Notes: generated by a model not told the origin, from the sequence alone. DNA of 64,000 nt from Duffyella gerundensis (GCF_001517405.1 NZ_LN907827.1:2884914-2948913); one strand, 5' to 3'. Counted from the first letter of the stretch, positions 39,493 through 53,320 are shown. Numbers and translations are program-made.

Positions 39493-41451
39493 TTATGCCG
39501 ACTGACGCAAAGGCTGCGCGTCGAGGTGGAACTGCTCAACCGTCTGCGCCAGTTGTTCCGCCTGGGATTCCATGGCGCTGGCAGAAGCGGTCATCTGCTG
39601 CACCAGCACGGCGTTTTGCTGCGTCACGCTGTCCATCTCATTGACCGCAATGGTCACCTGGCTGATGCCGCGCGCCTGTTCATCCGAGGCGTTAGCAATT
39701 TCGCGGATAATGCTCTGCACCGAACTCACGGCGTGCGTCATCTCCAGCATGGTTTTACCGGCGTCGTTAACCAGCAGCACACCATTTTCCACCCGCTGGC
39801 TGGACTCTTCGATCAACAGCGCGATCTCTTTAACCGCGTTGGCGCTGCGCTGGGCCAGATTGCGCACTTCGGTTGCCACCACCGCGAACCCACGCCCCTG
39901 CTCGCCAGCGCGCGCGGCTTCCACCGCGGCGTTGAGCGCCAGAATGTTGGTCTGGAAGGCGATGCCGTTGATCAGGCTGGTGATGTCGCCGATTTTCTTC
40001 GCGCTGCTGTCAATCTGCGCCATGGTCTGTACCACCTGCCCCACCAGCGCTTCGCCGCGACAGGCGATCTGCGTGGCGTTCTCGGTCAGCGCGGTGGCTT
40101 GATGCGCATTGGCGGCGTTGTGCTTCACCGTGGCGGTAATCTGCTCCATGCTGGCGGCGGTCTGCTCCAGCGCGGCGGCCTGCTGCTCGGTACGTGCGGC
40201 GAGGTCAATATTGCCTGAAGCGATGTCGCCTGCGCCTTGCCGCACCGCGTGACCAGCGGCTTTGATCTGGCCGACAATGTCGCGCAGCTGGGCCTGCATG
40301 GTGTGAAGGGCAAAGAACAGGCTGCTGCGATCGCCCTCTTTGACTGGAATCTGGTTATCGAGGTGACCTTTGGCAACCGCCAGCGCAATGGTGGCCGCAT
40401 GCAACGGTTCCCCGCCGATCGGCTTCAGCACCTTACGACTGAAGACGATGCCCAACAGCGCACTGACCAGCAGAATACTGATGACCATCATAATCAGGGC
40501 GTTGTACAGCTGGCGGTCGGCGGCAGCCATCACCTGACTGACCGGCGCCACGACGCCAAGATACCAGGGCCGATCGCTGTTACCAATCATCACCGGCTGC
40601 CAGGCGACCAGCGCATCTTCGCCCAGCTGCGCATCAAACCGTTGCAGTATCGCCGCGCCGTGATTGTCGGCCGGACCCTGCCAGGCTTTGCCCGCCAGCG
40701 CTTTATCAGGATAGGCCACCACTTTGTTGCCGTTTGACAGCAGCATCGCATAGCCGCTGCCCTGCCATGGCCGAATCTTCATCACCTTATCCTGCAGTGA
40801 GGCGAGCGAGATATCCGAAGTCACCACGCCCCAGAGTTTCCCCTGATTTACCACCGGCGTGGCCACCGACGTCAGCAGCGTAGGCACGCCGTTATAGTCG
40901 TAGCTGTAGGGTTCAATCAGCGTATCTTTCTGGCTTTTTTGTGGCAGCAGATAATAATCGCCCTGCCCCGGCGTCAGATAGGAGAGCAGCGGATGCAGCT
41001 TATAGTTACCCGCGCCATCATGATCAACAAACCAGGCGTAGCGGCCGTTGGGCGCCTGACCCGGCTTCTGTGCAAACTCGGCGTCACGGCCATCAAAAAC
41101 GTTCTCTTCAAAAATCACAGAAATCGAGAGGTAATCGGGATTTTCGCGCAGCGCATATTCCAACAGCTTATCCGCCGCGCCGCGATCGGTGATGCCCGCG
41201 GCGGGTAAGGCGATCAGGCTTTGACCGAGATTACGCGCCACGTCTCGTGCATAGGCCAGCTGCTGCTGGATGCGCAGCGCTTCGCTCTGGGCAATCTGCT
41301 GCAAATAGCTTCTGGCCAGCGATTTCTGTTCATGGCTGGATTGCCAGCTCAGTACGCCAATCGTCACGGCAAATCCCAACGCAATGGTCAGGCCGCCGGT
41401 CAGTAACACCTGCATACGGGTGCTCATCGTTTTTTTTACTGCATTGGCCAT
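39493..41451 (-). CDS. Methyl-accepting chemotaxis protein with dCache-type sensor
   Basis: This 652-residue transducer has one N-terminal membrane helix (about 15-33), a periplasmic sensor of about 290 residues with Cache-like features ([40 protein letters not shown]), a second helix (about 328-350), a HAMP domain, and a cytoplasmic signalling domain with the tip motif [24 protein letters not shown]. The C-terminus (PLRQSA) has no CheR-binding NWETF pentapeptide. The ligand is unknown; Cache domains often bind amino or organic acids. GGGGAGG precedes the ATG, and a sigma28 promoter lies upstream. Confidence 0.92.
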   Translation of the reverse strand: MANAVKKTMSTRMQVLLTGGLTIALGFAVTIGVLSWQSSHEQKSLARSYLQQIAQSEALRIQQQLAYARDVARNLGQSLIALPAAGITDRGAADKLLEYALRENPDYLSISVIFEENVFDGRDAEFAQKPGQAPNGRYAWFVDHDGAGNYKLHPLLSYLTPGQGDYYLLPQKSQKDTLIEPYSYDYNGVPTLLTSVATPVVNQGKLWGVVTSDISLASLQDKVMKIRPWQGSGYAMLLSNGNKVVAYPDKALAGKAWQGPADNHGAAILQRFDAQLGEDALVAWQPVMIGNSDRPWYLGVVAPVSQVMAAADRQLYNALIMMVISILLVSALLGIVFSRKVLKPIGGEPLHAATIALAVAKGHLDNQIPVKEGDRSSLFFALHTMQAQLRDIVGQIKAAGHAVRQGAGDIASGNIDLAARTEQQAAALEQTAASMEQITATVKHNAANAHQATALTENATQIACRGEALVGQVVQTMAQIDSSAKKIGDITSLINGIAFQTNILALNAAVEAARAGEQGRGFAVVATEVRNLAQRSANAVKEIALLIEESSQRVENGVLLVNDAGKTMLEMTHAVSSVQSIIREIANASDEQARGISQVTIAVNEMDSVTQQNAVLVQQMTASASAMESQAEQLAQTVEQFHLDAQPLRQSA

Positions 41452-41519
41452 AATGGCCTCCCCTGGAAGTCGTCGTCAAAGTCACCCACATCCTGCGCAA
41501 TCGATTCCCTGTGCAAAAG

Positions 41520-41546
41520 TTATCGGCCTGCACGACGCCAGCTTGA
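41520..41546 (-). promoter_or_regulatory. Sigma28 (FliA) promoter of the chemoreceptor gene
   Basis: On the minus strand TCAA (41546-41543), a 15-nt spacer and GCCGATAA (41527-41520) match the FliA consensus TAAA-N15-GCCGATAA with one mismatch in the -35. It predicts a 60-nt leader and expression with late flagellar genes. Confidence 0.85.
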
Positions 41547-41740
41547 TGGCTAAATAACGATCGATAGCGCAATCTGTTCTTTTTTTGTTACTGATTTGTG
41601 GAAACGCGGCACGGCCTGTGGGCAAGGGGTTTGCGCAGTTACTCGCCTGGATAAGCGGCTATTTTCTCCAGGCTGGGCCGTCACCGTTTCGATTGATGGT
41701 CTACACTAGATAACAAGTGAAACGCTAAAAGGAGAAAATA

Positions 41741-42058
41741 ATGGCTAATCAATCAACGAAAAACGAAGACATTGATATCAATCAGGATGTGAGCTTACTG
41801 GCCGACACGCTGGATGATTTACTGAAATCCTACGGCAGCAAAACCCAGGAAGAAATTGACAGCGCGCGCAGCAAAGCTGAGTCACTGTTGAAAGAGACCC
41901 GTGCCAAGCTGAACGGCGGCGGCAACCGCGTGACGCGCGTCGCTCGTGACGCATCACTGCAGGTTGATGAGTATGTGCACGACAAACCCTGGCATGGCGT
42001 AGGTATTGGCGCCGCAGTGGGTATCGTTATCGGTGCACTGCTGGCTTCACGCCGCTAA
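41741..42058 (+). CDS. ygaM: DUF883 family ribosome-associated membrane protein YgaM
   Basis: This 105-residue protein belongs to the ElaB/YqjD/YgaM family, which tethers ribosomes to the inner membrane in stationary phase in E. coli. It has a helical cytoplasmic part (about 15-70) and one C-terminal glycine-rich membrane helix (HGVGIGAAVGIVIGALLASRR). A strong AAGGAG precedes the ATG. The -10 region CTACACTA at 41701-41708 resembles sigmaS promoters. A terminator follows. Confidence 0.9.
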   Translation: MANQSTKNEDIDINQDVSLLADTLDDLLKSYGSKTQEEIDSARSKAESLLKETRAKLNGGGNRVTRVARDASLQVDEYVHDKPWHGVGIGAAVGIVIGALLASRR

Positions 42059-42076
42059 AATTCGTTTTCCAGACAA

Positions 42077-42107
42077 AATCCCTGCCCTTACGGCGGGGAT
42101 TTTTTTT
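42077..42107 (+). terminator. ygaM terminator
   Basis: AATCCCTGCC-CTTAC-GGCGGGGATT forms a 10-bp stem with one G-T pair, followed by a run of T. Confidence 0.9.
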
Positions 42108-42181
42108 GCTTTTTTTTCACTCGTGCGCCAAACCAGTGACGGCGCGGCTTGCGGCATATGTTCGCCTGATTCACCACCAAT

Positions 42182-42228
42182 ACACTACATATAGTATGGT
42201 TGATAAAATTAAACGCTACATCTAGTAT
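42182..42228 (+). promoter_or_regulatory. Two NrdR boxes of nrdHIEF
   Basis: ACACTACATATAGTAT (42182-42197) and ACGCTACATCTAGTAT (42213-42228) match the NrdR consensus. Their starts are 31 bp apart, three helical turns, the arrangement typical of NrdR-regulated ribonucleotide reductase operons. Confidence 0.93.
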
Positions 42229-42313
42229 TCAGCTTATCAACTCGTCACTATCTGGCAGCAGACTTCTGCTGAGCAATACGCTGCTGCCCCTGAGAATAAA
42301 GTGAATACGAATC

Positions 42314-42556
42314 ATGCGCATTATTATTTACACAAAAGATGCCTGCGTACAGTGTGACGCCACCAAAAACGCCATGGCGCGCAGCGGCCTCGACTACCAG
42401 CTGGTGAATTTGGATCAGAATGTTGAGGCCATTGAGCACCTGCGCGCCCTTGGCTATCGCCAGGTGCCGGTGGTCATCGCCGGTGAGACCCACTGGAGCG
42501 GTTTTCGCCCCGATAAGATCGCGGCGCTGCGCTCGCTCGCCGCCGCAGGCGCCTGA
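42314..42556 (+). CDS. nrdH: Glutaredoxin-like protein NrdH
   Basis: NrdH is the thioredoxin-reductase-dependent electron donor of the class Ib ribonucleotide reductase. The 80 residues include the redox motif C11-V-Q-C14 and the NrdH signature WSGFRPDKI. It is the first gene of nrdHIEF behind two NrdR boxes, 4 nt before nrdI. Confidence 0.96.
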   Translation: MRIIIYTKDACVQCDATKNAMARSGLDYQLVNLDQNVEAIEHLRALGYRQVPVVIAGETHWSGFRPDKIAALRSLAAAGA

Positions 42557-42560
42557 CGCT

Positions 42561-42937
42561 ATGCCCCCGCTGGTCTATTTTTCCAGCCAGTCGGAAAACA
42601 CCCACCGCTTTGTGCTGCGCCTGGCGTTGCCCGCCATACGCATTCCGCTACGCGGCACGTTACGGGTCGATGAGCCGTTTATTCTGGTGGTGCCGAGCTA
42701 CGGTGGCGGCGGATCGCAGGGCGCGGTGCCGATACAGGTCAAAAAATTTCTCAATGATGCCGCTAACCGCCAGTGGATCCGCGGTGTGATTGCCGCAGGC
42801 AACCGGAATTTTGGCGAAGGATTCTGCCTCGCGGGCACGATCATTGCGCAGAAATGCCAGGTGCCGTATCTCTATCGGTTTGAGCTAATGGGCACCGCCG
42901 ACGATATTCAGAATGTGCATGCAGGAGTAACCCAATT

Positions 42938-42962
<25 letters not shown>
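42561..42962 (+). CDS. nrdI: Flavodoxin-like protein NrdI
   Basis: NrdI is a small flavoprotein that supplies the oxidant for building the dimanganese-tyrosyl cofactor of NrdF. The 133 residues contain the FMN-phosphate loop [13 protein letters not shown], the flavin loops [10 protein letters not shown] and [15 protein letters not shown]. The start at 42561 follows the nrdH stop by 4 nt. Its end overlaps nrdE by 25 nt. Confidence 0.95.
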
Positions 42963-46071
<3,109 letters not shown>

Positions 46072-46078
46072 TCACTGA

Positions 46079-46108
46079 AATAATGGGGCCATGAGCGCCC
46101 CGTTATTT
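46079..46108 (+). terminator. nrdHIEF terminator
   Basis: AATAATGGGGC pairs with GCCCCGTTATT across a 7-nt loop. It lies 7 nt past the nrdF stop. Confidence 0.75.
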
Positions 46109-46466
46109 ACGACCACTAAGTATTTTCCTGCGTGACTATTTTTAACGAAAACACCTTTTCATCGTATTATTAATTTATCTTATGCTTTCTGCCGTATTCG
46201 AATTATTTCCCCTCCTGCCATTCTGACAGCACCATTTATTTCCCCCGAAACAGTCGAAATAACGCTTTTTTCACTTTTAATTATTTCCCGCAGAGCCAGG
46301 CTATCCCTGCCCTCAGCGTCTTTTTGTCATGCTACCCGCGATGGAAAGCCGCCGCATCAGGGTTGTCAGCGGGTCTTGTTGTGATAGGGTATAGGCCGAA
46401 AATAGAACAGCACATTGCGGGAAGCCGATTATAAATTAACTCTTTCACCAGGAACGTTAACCTTGA
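46109..46466 (+). other. proU upstream regulatory region
   Basis: 358 nt without an ORF. Its first half is clearly AT-rich compared with the flanking genes, which fits an H-NS-bound regulatory element like that of the E. coli proU operon. A promoter is placed at 46363-46390; AGGA lies shortly before the proV ATG. Confidence 0.55.
46363..46390 (+). promoter_or_regulatory. Candidate osmoregulated proU promoter
   Basis: TTGTCA (46363-46368), a 16-nt spacer and TAGGGT (46385-46390). From memory the main E. coli proU promoter has a TAGGGT -10 and a 16-nt spacer, so this is its likely counterpart. Confidence 0.65.
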
Positions 46467-47666
46467 ATGGCAATTAAACTCGAAGTAAAGAATTTATATA
46501 AAGTCTTTGGTGAACATCCGCAGCGCGCATTTAAATATATCGAAAAAGGTATTTCCAAAGATGCGCTTCTGGAAAAAACCGGTCTGTCGCTTGGCGTGAA
46601 AAATGCCAGTCTGGCCATTGAAGAAGGCGAGATATTTGTGATCATGGGATTATCCGGCTCCGGTAAATCCACTATGGTTCGCCTTCTCAATCGTCTGATC
46701 GAACCGACGCGTGGCCAGGTGATTATTGATGGTGTTGATATCGCCAAAATATCGGACAGTGAATTGCGTCAGGTACGGCGAAATAAGATCAGCATGGTGT
46801 TTCAATCTTTCGCCTTAATGCCGCATATGACCGTGCTCGATAATGCCGCCTTTGGCATGGAGCTGGCGGGCGTGGCGGTGCAGGAGCGGCGTGAAAAAGC
46901 GCTGGATGCACTGCGTCAGGTGGGCCTTGAAAATTATGCGCATGCCTGGCCCGATGAGCTGTCTGGCGGCATGCGCCAGCGCGTCGGCCTGGCACGGGCG
47001 CTGGCGATCAATCCCGATATTCTGCTGATGGACGAAGCCTTCTCCGCGCTCGATCCACTGATCCGCACCGAGATGCAGGATGAACTGGTTAAGCTGCAGG
47101 CCCGGCACCAGCGCACCATCGTCTTTATCTCGCACGATCTCGATGAGGCAATGCGCATCGGCGATCGCATCGCCATCATGCAAGGCGGCGAAGTGGTGCA
47201 GGTCGGCACGCCCGATGAAATCCTTAACAATCCCGCGAACGACTATGTGCGCACCTTTTTCCGCGGTGTCGATATCAGTCATGTCTTCAGCGCCAAAGAT
47301 ATCGCACGCCGCAGCGCTGGCGCGCTGATCCGTAAATCGCCGGGCTTTGGCCCGCGCTCCGCGATCAAGCTGTTGCAGGATGAAGATCGTGAATTTGGCT
47401 ACGTGCTGGAGAAGCAGAAATTTCTCGGCGTGGTCTCGATCGATTCGCTCAAGGCAGCGCTGGCCGCCGGGGAAAATCTGGATGGCGCCCTGCTCGCATC
47501 TCCCACCGCGGTTGCCGCTGACACCTCGTTAAGCGATTTATTGTCCCATGTGGCGCAGGCGCCCTGCGCCGTGCCGGTGGTCGGTGATGAGCAGCAGTAT
47601 GTCGGCTTGATATCCAAAGGCACGCTGTTACAGGCATTAGATCGTGAAGGAGCCAGCCATGAGTAA
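46467..47666 (+). CDS. proV: Glycine betaine/L-proline ABC transporter ATP-binding protein
   Basis: ProV powers the ProU osmoprotectant importer. The 399 residues show Walker [10 protein letters not shown] (61-69), the ABC signature [10 protein letters not shown], Walker [12 protein letters not shown], and a C-terminal pair of CBS domains (about 280-399) that sense ionic strength in related transporters. Its last 8 nt overlap proW. Confidence 0.98.
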   Translation: MAIKLEVKNLYKVFGEHPQRAFKYIEKGISKDALLEKTGLSLGVKNASLAIEEGEIFVIMGLSGSGKSTMVRLLNRLIEPTRGQVIIDGVDIAKISDSELRQVRRNKISMVFQSFALMPHMTVLDNAAFGMELAGVAVQERREKALDALRQVGLENYAHAWPDELSGGMRQRVGLARALAINPDILLMDEAFSALDPLIRTEMQDELVKLQARHQRTIVFISHDLDEAMRIGDRIAIMQGGEVVQVGTPDEILNNPANDYVRTFFRGVDISHVFSAKDIARRSAGALIRKSPGFGPRSAIKLLQDEDREFGYVLEKQKFLGVVSIDSLKAALAAGENLDGALLASPTAVAADTSLSDLLSHVAQAPCAVPVVGDEQQYVGLISKGTLLQALDREGASHE

Positions 47667-48747
47667 AGAGACCGCCAATCCGTGGCAAACCGCACCGCAA
47701 GCCGCCGCCGCACCCGATGCACCGGCGGCTGACGCATGGGGCACGCCTGATGGCGCCCCCCCCGGTCACGATGCTGCCGCCAGCGGCAGCGACTGGCTCA
47801 ACAGCGCACCCGTGCCGCAGGAAAACCATTTTTCCCTGCTCGATCCCTTTCATAACACGCTGATTCCGCTCGACAGCTGGGTGACGCACGGCATCGACTG
47901 GGTCGTGCTGCACTTTCGTCCACTGTTTCAGGGCATTCGCGTGCCGGTGGATTATATCCTTAGCGGCTTTCAACACCTGTTGATGGGCATGCCGGCACCG
48001 GTGGCGATCCTGATTTTCGCCCTGATTGCGTGGCAAATCTCCAGCGCCGGGATGGGCGTGGCAACGCTGATATCGCTGATCCTGATCGGCGCGATCGGCG
48101 CCTGGTCACAGGCGATGGTGACGCTGGCTCTGGTGCTCACCGCCCTGCTGTTCTGCATGCTGATTGGCCTGCCGCTCGGCATCTGGCTGGCGCGCAGCGA
48201 CGGTGCGGCGCGCATTGTCAGACCGCTGCTTGATGCCATGCAAACCACGCCGGCATTTGTTTATCTGGTGCCCATCGTCATGCTGTTTGGCATCGGTAAC
48301 GTGCCGGGCGTCGTGGTGACCATCATCTTTGCCCTGCCGCCGATTGTGCGCCTGACCATTCTCGGCATTAAGCAGGTGCCCGCCGATCTCATCGAAGCGA
48401 GCGAATCCTTTGGTGCCAGCCCGCGACAGCTGCTGCTCAAAGTGCAGCTGCCGCTGGCGATGCCGACGATTATGGCCGGCGTTAACCAGACGCTGATGCT
48501 GGCGCTGTCGATGGTGGTTATCGCGTCGATGATCGCCGTGGGCGGGCTCGGCCAGATGGTGCTGCGCGGTATTGGTCGGCTCGATATGGGCCTCGCCAGC
48601 ATCGGCGGCGTCGGCATCGTGATCCTTGCCATTATTCTTGATCGCCTGACGCAATCTTTTGGCCGCGATAGCCGCAGCCGTGGCAGCCGCCACTGGTATG
48701 CCAGCGGCCCGTTGGGTCTGCTGACACGTCCTTTCATAAAAAAATAA
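47659..48747 (+). CDS. proW: Glycine betaine/L-proline ABC transporter permease
   Basis: ProW forms the membrane channel of ProU. The 362 residues begin with a long Ala/Pro-rich cytoplasmic/periplasmic lead (about 1-95), as in E. coli, followed by about seven membrane helices and the EAA loop [24 protein letters not shown] (partner contact for ProV). The start at 47659 follows GGAG and overlaps proV by 8 nt; the frame is open 5 codons further up. Confidence 0.96.
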   Translation: MSKETANPWQTAPQAAAAPDAPAADAWGTPDGAPPGHDAAASGSDWLNSAPVPQENHFSLLDPFHNTLIPLDSWVTHGIDWVVLHFRPLFQGIRVPVDYILSGFQHLLMGMPAPVAILIFALIAWQISSAGMGVATLISLILIGAIGAWSQAMVTLALVLTALLFCMLIGLPLGIWLARSDGAARIVRPLLDAMQTTPAFVYLVPIVMLFGIGNVPGVVVTIIFALPPIVRLTILGIKQVPADLIEASESFGASPRQLLLKVQLPLAMPTIMAGVNQTLMLALSMVVIASMIAVGGLGQMVLRGIGRLDMGLASIGGVGIVILAIILDRLTQSFGRDSRSRGSRHWYASGPLGLLTRPFIKK

Positions 48748-48803
48748 CGTTATCAGGCGGTTCGCCGCCTGTTTCGCTCTCCCCTCATCTACAAGGAATG
48801 ATT

Positions 48804-49799
48804 ATGCGCAAGAATCTTTTACTGGCGGCGATGTTATCCACGCTGGCCACCAGCCAGAGCTTTGCCGCCGATCTGCCAGGCAAAGGCGTTGACGTGAAAC
48901 CGTTACAGAGCAGCATCGCTGAAGAGGCGTTTCAGACGCTGCTGGTCAGCCGCGCGCTGGAGAAACTGGGCTATCAGGTTGAGAAACCGGACGAGGTCGA
49001 TTACAACGTCGCTTACACCTCAATTGCCTCTGGCGATGCCACTTTTACCGCCGTGAACTGGCAGCCGCTGCATGATGATATGTATGCCGCCGCGGGTGGT
49101 GATAAAAAGTTTTATCGCGAGGGTAATTACGTCACCGGTGCCGCGCAGGGTTATCTGATCGACAAGAAAACCGCTGAGAAATACCACATCACTAATATCG
49201 CTCAGCTTAAAGATCCGAAGCTGGCTAAGCTGTTTGACAGCAATGGCGACGGCAAAGCTGACATGACCGGTTGTACGCCGGGCTGGGGTTGCGAAGCGGT
49301 AATCAATCATCAGAACAGCGCTTTTGGCCTGAGTGAAACCGTGCAGGCAAACATGGGCAACTATTCGGCGATGGTGGCTGATACGCTGGCGCGCTACAAA
49401 CAGGGCAAGCCGATTCTTTATTATACCTGGACGCCTTACTGGCTCAGCGATGTGCTGGTGCCGGGCAAAGATGTGGTGTGGTTGCAGGTGCCGTTCTCCT
49501 CACTGCCGGGCGCGCAGAAAGGCGTGGAGACGAAATTAGCCAACGGAGCCAATTATGGCTTCCCGGTAAACAGTATGCATATCGTCGCTAATAAAGCCTG
49601 GGCGGAGAAAAACCCGGCCGCGGCCCGACTGTTTGCCGAAATGAAACTGCCGATTGCCGATATCAACGCGCAGAATGCCCGCATGCATCAGGGCGAATCA
49701 TCTGAGGCGGACGTTAATCGCCATGTTGATGGCTGGATCAAGGCGCATCAGGCGCAGTTCGATAAGTGGGTCGCGGATGCCCAGGCCGCCAGCAAGTAA
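48804..49799 (+). CDS. proX: Glycine betaine-binding periplasmic protein
   Basis: ProX binds glycine betaine and proline betaine with an aromatic box and delivers them to ProW. The 331-residue precursor has a signal peptide ending SFA before [13 protein letters not shown]. The conserved disulfide loop is [18 protein letters not shown], and the Trp residues of the box are in [11 protein letters not shown] and [10 protein letters not shown]. The start at 48804 is spaced correctly from AAGGA. A strong terminator follows. Confidence 0.96.
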   Translation: MRKNLLLAAMLSTLATSQSFAADLPGKGVDVKPLQSSIAEEAFQTLLVSRALEKLGYQVEKPDEVDYNVAYTSIASGDATFTAVNWQPLHDDMYAAAGGDKKFYREGNYVTGAAQGYLIDKKTAEKYHITNIAQLKDPKLAKLFDSNGDGKADMTGCTPGWGCEAVINHQNSAFGLSETVQANMGNYSAMVADTLARYKQGKPILYYTWTPYWLSDVLVPGKDVVWLQVPFSSLPGAQKGVETKLANGANYGFPVNSMHIVANKAWAEKNPAAARLFAEMKLPIADINAQNARMHQGESSEADVNRHVDGWIKAHQAQFDKWVADAQAASK

Positions 49800-49807
49800 T
49801 CTGCAGC

Positions 49808-49834
49808 AGGGCGACATAAGTCGCCCTTTTTTTT
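49808..49834 (+). terminator. proVWX terminator
   Basis: AGGGCGAC-ATAA-GTCGCCCT followed by a run of T, 9 nt after the proX stop. Confidence 0.93.
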
Positions 49835-49934
49835 CGCCTGCGCCATCTGGTTTGGCCTGTTAATTAAACCAACATCGAAATAGTTTTTTGAGTTATTATT
49901 ATCTGCATATGAATATGCAGCCGTTATTTTCCTG

Positions 49935-51122
49935 ATGCACACCACACATCCGCCCCTCCGCCCGGCACTGGTTATCCTGATGTCTGTGGCTACCGGTCTG
50001 GCGGTGGCCTGTAACTATTATGTACAGCCACTGCTGGCAACCATTGCAACCACTTTTCAGCTCTCAATCAATCAGGCCGGCTTTATTGTCACTACCGCCC
50101 AGCTCGGCTACGCCGCCGGATTACTGCTGCTGGTGCCGCTTGGCGATATGCTGGAGCGCCGCAGCCTGATTGTGATCATGACGCTGTTAGCGGCGGGCGG
50201 CCTGGTGATTACTGCACTCTCCCCTTCGCTCTCTTTCATGTTGCTTGGTACGGTGCTGACCGGGTTGTTCTCGGTGGTGGCACAAATTCTGGTGCCGCTG
50301 GCGGCTACCCTGGCAGCACCCGAGCAGCGGGGAAAAATCGTTGGCACAGTAATGAGCGGGCTGCTGTTAGGTATTTTACTGGCGCGCACCGTTGCCGGTG
50401 CGCTGGCGGAGTTTGGCGGCTGGCGCAGCGTTTACTGGACCGCCAGCGGGCTGATGGTCTTGATGGCGCTGGCCCTGTGGCGCGGATTACCGCGTTACCA
50501 ACCCAGCGTCTCGCTTAACTATCCGCAGCTGCTGATTTCGATTTTCAGCCTCTATAAACAGAACCGGGTGATCCGCACGCGCGCCATGATTGGCTGTCTC
50601 GCCTTCGCGAATTTCAGCGTGCTCTGGACCTCGATGGCTTTTCTGCTCTCTGCTGCGCCCTGGCACTACTCCGAAGGCCAGATCGGTCTGCTCGGGCTGG
50701 TTGGCGCAGCGGGTGCGCTGGCTGCGCGTCAGGCGGGCACGCTGGCCGACAAAGGCAAGGCGCGCCTGACCACCAGCATTGGGCTGCTGATTATGCTTGC
50801 CTCGTGGGGCGCCACCGCGCTCGGTGCCCATTCGCTGCTGGCACTGATCGTGGGCATCCTGCTGCTGGATTTAGCCGTTCAGGGTGTGCACATCACCAAC
50901 CAGAGCGTGATCTATCGCCATAAGCCTGATGCACGCAACCGGCTAACTGCTGGCTATATGACCAGCTATTTTATCGGCGGCGCACTCGGCTCGCTGATCT
51001 CCGCCAGCGCCTTTCATCTGGCGGGATGGCCAGGTGTTTGTGGCGCTGGCGCGGTTATGACGCTGTTAAATCTGCTGGTCTGGCTGCGCGGTTGGCGGGC
51101 TGAGAAGTCCGGCGAATCATAA
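49935..51122 (+). CDS. MFS exporter, intact homologue of YgaY
   Basis: This 395-residue major facilitator protein has 12 predicted membrane helices and the DHA1-type loop motif PLGDMLERR after helix 2. Its place between proX and emrR is that of E. coli ygaY, which I recall as a broken gene in K-12; here the frame is complete. The substrate is unknown; drug or metabolite efflux is the family expectation. Confidence 0.85.
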   Translation: MHTTHPPLRPALVILMSVATGLAVACNYYVQPLLATIATTFQLSINQAGFIVTTAQLGYAAGLLLLVPLGDMLERRSLIVIMTLLAAGGLVITALSPSLSFMLLGTVLTGLFSVVAQILVPLAATLAAPEQRGKIVGTVMSGLLLGILLARTVAGALAEFGGWRSVYWTASGLMVLMALALWRGLPRYQPSVSLNYPQLLISIFSLYKQNRVIRTRAMIGCLAFANFSVLWTSMAFLLSAAPWHYSEGQIGLLGLVGAAGALAARQAGTLADKGKARLTTSIGLLIMLASWGATALGAHSLLALIVGILLLDLAVQGVHITNQSVIYRHKPDARNRLTAGYMTSYFIGGALGSLISASAFHLAGWPGVCGAGAVMTLLNLLVWLRGWRAEKSGES

Positions 51123-51447
51123 AGAATTTTCTGATCTATCAGGCCCGGCAGGGTGTAAAGGCTATGCTCAGTCTGGTATGGTGGATTAATACAATATTCA
51201 GCCAGGTGATTTTTTCACAGGTGATTAATTAGTGGCTGCAAAGGTTTCTGCCTGTACGGACAGATGCCTTGATACGTTAGCCCACTCGCGCAGCGCTTTC
51301 GCTGCTTTTTGACTCCGGATCAGGGATCGATCCGGATACTACGGATGGTGATGTAGTGATTTTCCGACAATCACAGCAGTATGGATTGAGACGGCCAATC
51401 AGTTACCTTCGTTATTATACCAGTTGCAACTAGTGAGGTTTTTTTAA
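51123..51447 (+). promoter_or_regulatory. emrRAB upstream region with hairpins and palindrome
   Basis: 325 nt without a gene. It contains a short terminator-like hairpin GCAGCG-CTTT-CGCTGC plus TTTTT (51290-51310), a perfect 7-bp inverted repeat CCGGATC/GATCCGG (51315-51335), and a 10-bp perfect palindrome AGTTGCAACT (51422-51431) just downstream of an AT-rich -10-like TATTATAC. The palindrome is a candidate EmrR operator. Confidence 0.55.
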
Positions 51448-51978
51448 ATGGACAGTTCTTTTACGCCCATTGAACAGATGTTAAATGTCCGTGCTAATCG
51501 CCATAAGGATTTCCCACTGCAGGAGATCATGTTGACGCGCTTGTGCATGCACATGCAGGGGAAGCTGCTGGATAACCGCAACAAGATGCTGAAAGAACAG
51601 GGCATCAATGAAACGCTGTTTATGGCGCTGATTACCCTTGATGCACAGGAAGATCAGAGCATCCAGCCTTCTGAACTCAGCTCGGCTCTCGGCTCATCGC
51701 GCACCAATGCCACGCGCATTGCTGATGAGCTGGAGAAGCGTGGCTGGATCGAGCGTCGCGAAAGCGAGCACGATCGTCGTTGTCTGCATCTGCATCTGAC
51801 GGAAAAAGGCAATGAGTTCCTGCGCCAGGTGCTGCCACCGCAGCATCAGAGCCTGCAGTTTCTCTGGTCTTCGCTGGATAAGCAGGAGCAGAATCAGCTG
51901 GAAGGCCTGACGCGTAAGCTGTTGAATCGTCTTGATCAAATGGACGAAAACAAACCTACCGCCGCCTGGAATCGATAA
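51448..51978 (+). CDS. emrR: Multidrug efflux transcriptional repressor EmrR (MprA)
   Basis: EmrR is a MarR-family dimer that represses emrRAB and lets go when it binds hydrophobic drugs or uncouplers. The 176 residues equal the E. coli length and are highly similar, with the winged helix-turn-helix [20 protein letters not shown] and the wing [13 protein letters not shown]. It is the first gene of emrRAB. Confidence 0.97.
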   Translation: MDSSFTPIEQMLNVRANRHKDFPLQEIMLTRLCMHMQGKLLDNRNKMLKEQGINETLFMALITLDAQEDQSIQPSELSSALGSSRTNATRIADELEKRGWIERRESEHDRRCLHLHLTEKGNEFLRQVLPPQHQSLQFLWSSLDKQEQNQLEGLTRKLLNRLDQMDENKPTAAWNR

Positions 51979-52130
51979 TAGCAACAACTGCGACACAATC
52001 ACGCGTCTAAATCGCTATCTTATCTCCCCTTTATCCATGCCAGCGCTCAACACGCTGGCATTTTTGAGCGCGGGATCCTGTCAGCACGGATGGTGGCAAC
52101 CCGATAACAGTGGAAAACGTGGAGAACCTC

Positions 52131-53303
52131 ATGAGTGCTTCGGCGGATGTATCCAATCCGAAACAGCCTGCTAATAAAAAGAAAAAGCGCAAAGTTGCGC
52201 TGCTTTTACTGGCTGCGATCGTATTGGTTGTGGGTATTGCCTGGCTGGTTTACTGGTTTTTAGTGCTGCGTCATTTTCAGGAAACCGATGACGCCTACGT
52301 TGCCGGCAATCAGGTGCAGGTAATGGCTCAGGTATCGGGCAGCGTCAATAAAGTCTGGTTTGAAGATACCGACTATGTGAAGAAAGGCGACGTACTGGTG
52401 ACGCTGGATCAAACCGATGCGCAGCAGGCGTTTGAAAAAGCACAGACGGCCCTCGCTACCAGCGTGCGACAAACGCACCAGATGATGATCAACAGCAAGC
52501 AGTATCAGGCAACCATCGAACTGCAAAAAACCGCGTTGGCTCAGGCGCAGGCTGATCTCCAGCGTCGCGTGCCGTTGGGCGCGTCGAACCTGATTGGCCG
52601 GGAAGAGTTGCAGCATTCGCGTGATGCCGTTGCCACCGCTAAAGCACAGCTTGATGTTGCCGAGCAGCAGTACAATGCGAATCAGGCGATGATTCTGAAT
52701 ACCTCGCTGGCCGAGCAACCGGCGGTGAAACAGAACGCTGCCGCGCTGCGTGATGCCTGGCTGGCGCTGCAACGTACGCAGATCCGTAGCCCGATGGACG
52801 GCTATGTTTCCCGTCGTAGCGTGCAGGTTGGCTCGCAAATCAGCACCACGACGCCGCTGCTGGCGGTGGTTCCCGCGAAAAATCTGTGGGTGGACGCTAA
52901 CTTCAAAGAGACTCAGCTGGCAGGCGTACGCATTGGCCAGCCAGCCACCGTAGTCAGCGACATCTATGGCGATGACGTGGTCTATCAAGGCAAAGTTGTG
53001 GGTCTGGATATGGGCACCGGCAGCGCCTTCTCACTGCTGCCTGCGCAGAACGCCACCGGCAACTGGATCAAAGTGGTCCAGCGTTTACCGGTGCGTATCG
53101 AACTGGATGCGCAGCAGCTGGCGCAACATCCGCTGCGCATTGGTCTGTCGACGCTGGTTAAGGTTGATACCACGCAGCAGGATGGCGGCGTGTTAGCCAC
53201 CAGCGTGCGTAACAATCCCGCTTATGAAAGTAACGCGCTGGCTATCGATCTGGCACCGGCCGATCGGCTGATTGCTGAGATTATCCATGCCAACGCAGGC
53301 TAA
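52131..53303 (+). CDS. emrA: Multidrug efflux membrane fusion protein EmrA
   Basis: EmrA is the periplasmic adaptor linking EmrB with TolC. The 390 residues have a basic N-terminus, one membrane helix (about 25-45), then the HlyD/biotinyl-lipoyl fold (TDDAYVAGNQVQVMAQVSGSV), a long alpha-hairpin (about 90-200), and the conserved LWVDANFKETQLAGVRIGQ. The start at 52131 (MSASADV) follows GGAG and matches E. coli. Confidence 0.96.
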   Translation: MSASADVSNPKQPANKKKKRKVALLLLAAIVLVVGIAWLVYWFLVLRHFQETDDAYVAGNQVQVMAQVSGSVNKVWFEDTDYVKKGDVLVTLDQTDAQQAFEKAQTALATSVRQTHQMMINSKQYQATIELQKTALAQAQADLQRRVPLGASNLIGREELQHSRDAVATAKAQLDVAEQQYNANQAMILNTSLAEQPAVKQNAAALRDAWLALQRTQIRSPMDGYVSRRSVQVGSQISTTTPLLAVVPAKNLWVDANFKETQLAGVRIGQPATVVSDIYGDDVVYQGKVVGLDMGTGSAFSLLPAQNATGNWIKVVQRLPVRIELDAQQLAQHPLRIGLSTLVKVDTTQQDGGVLATSVRNNPAYESNALAIDLAPADRLIAEIIHANAG

Positions 53304-53320
53304 CCTGGCGGGAGTGTATC

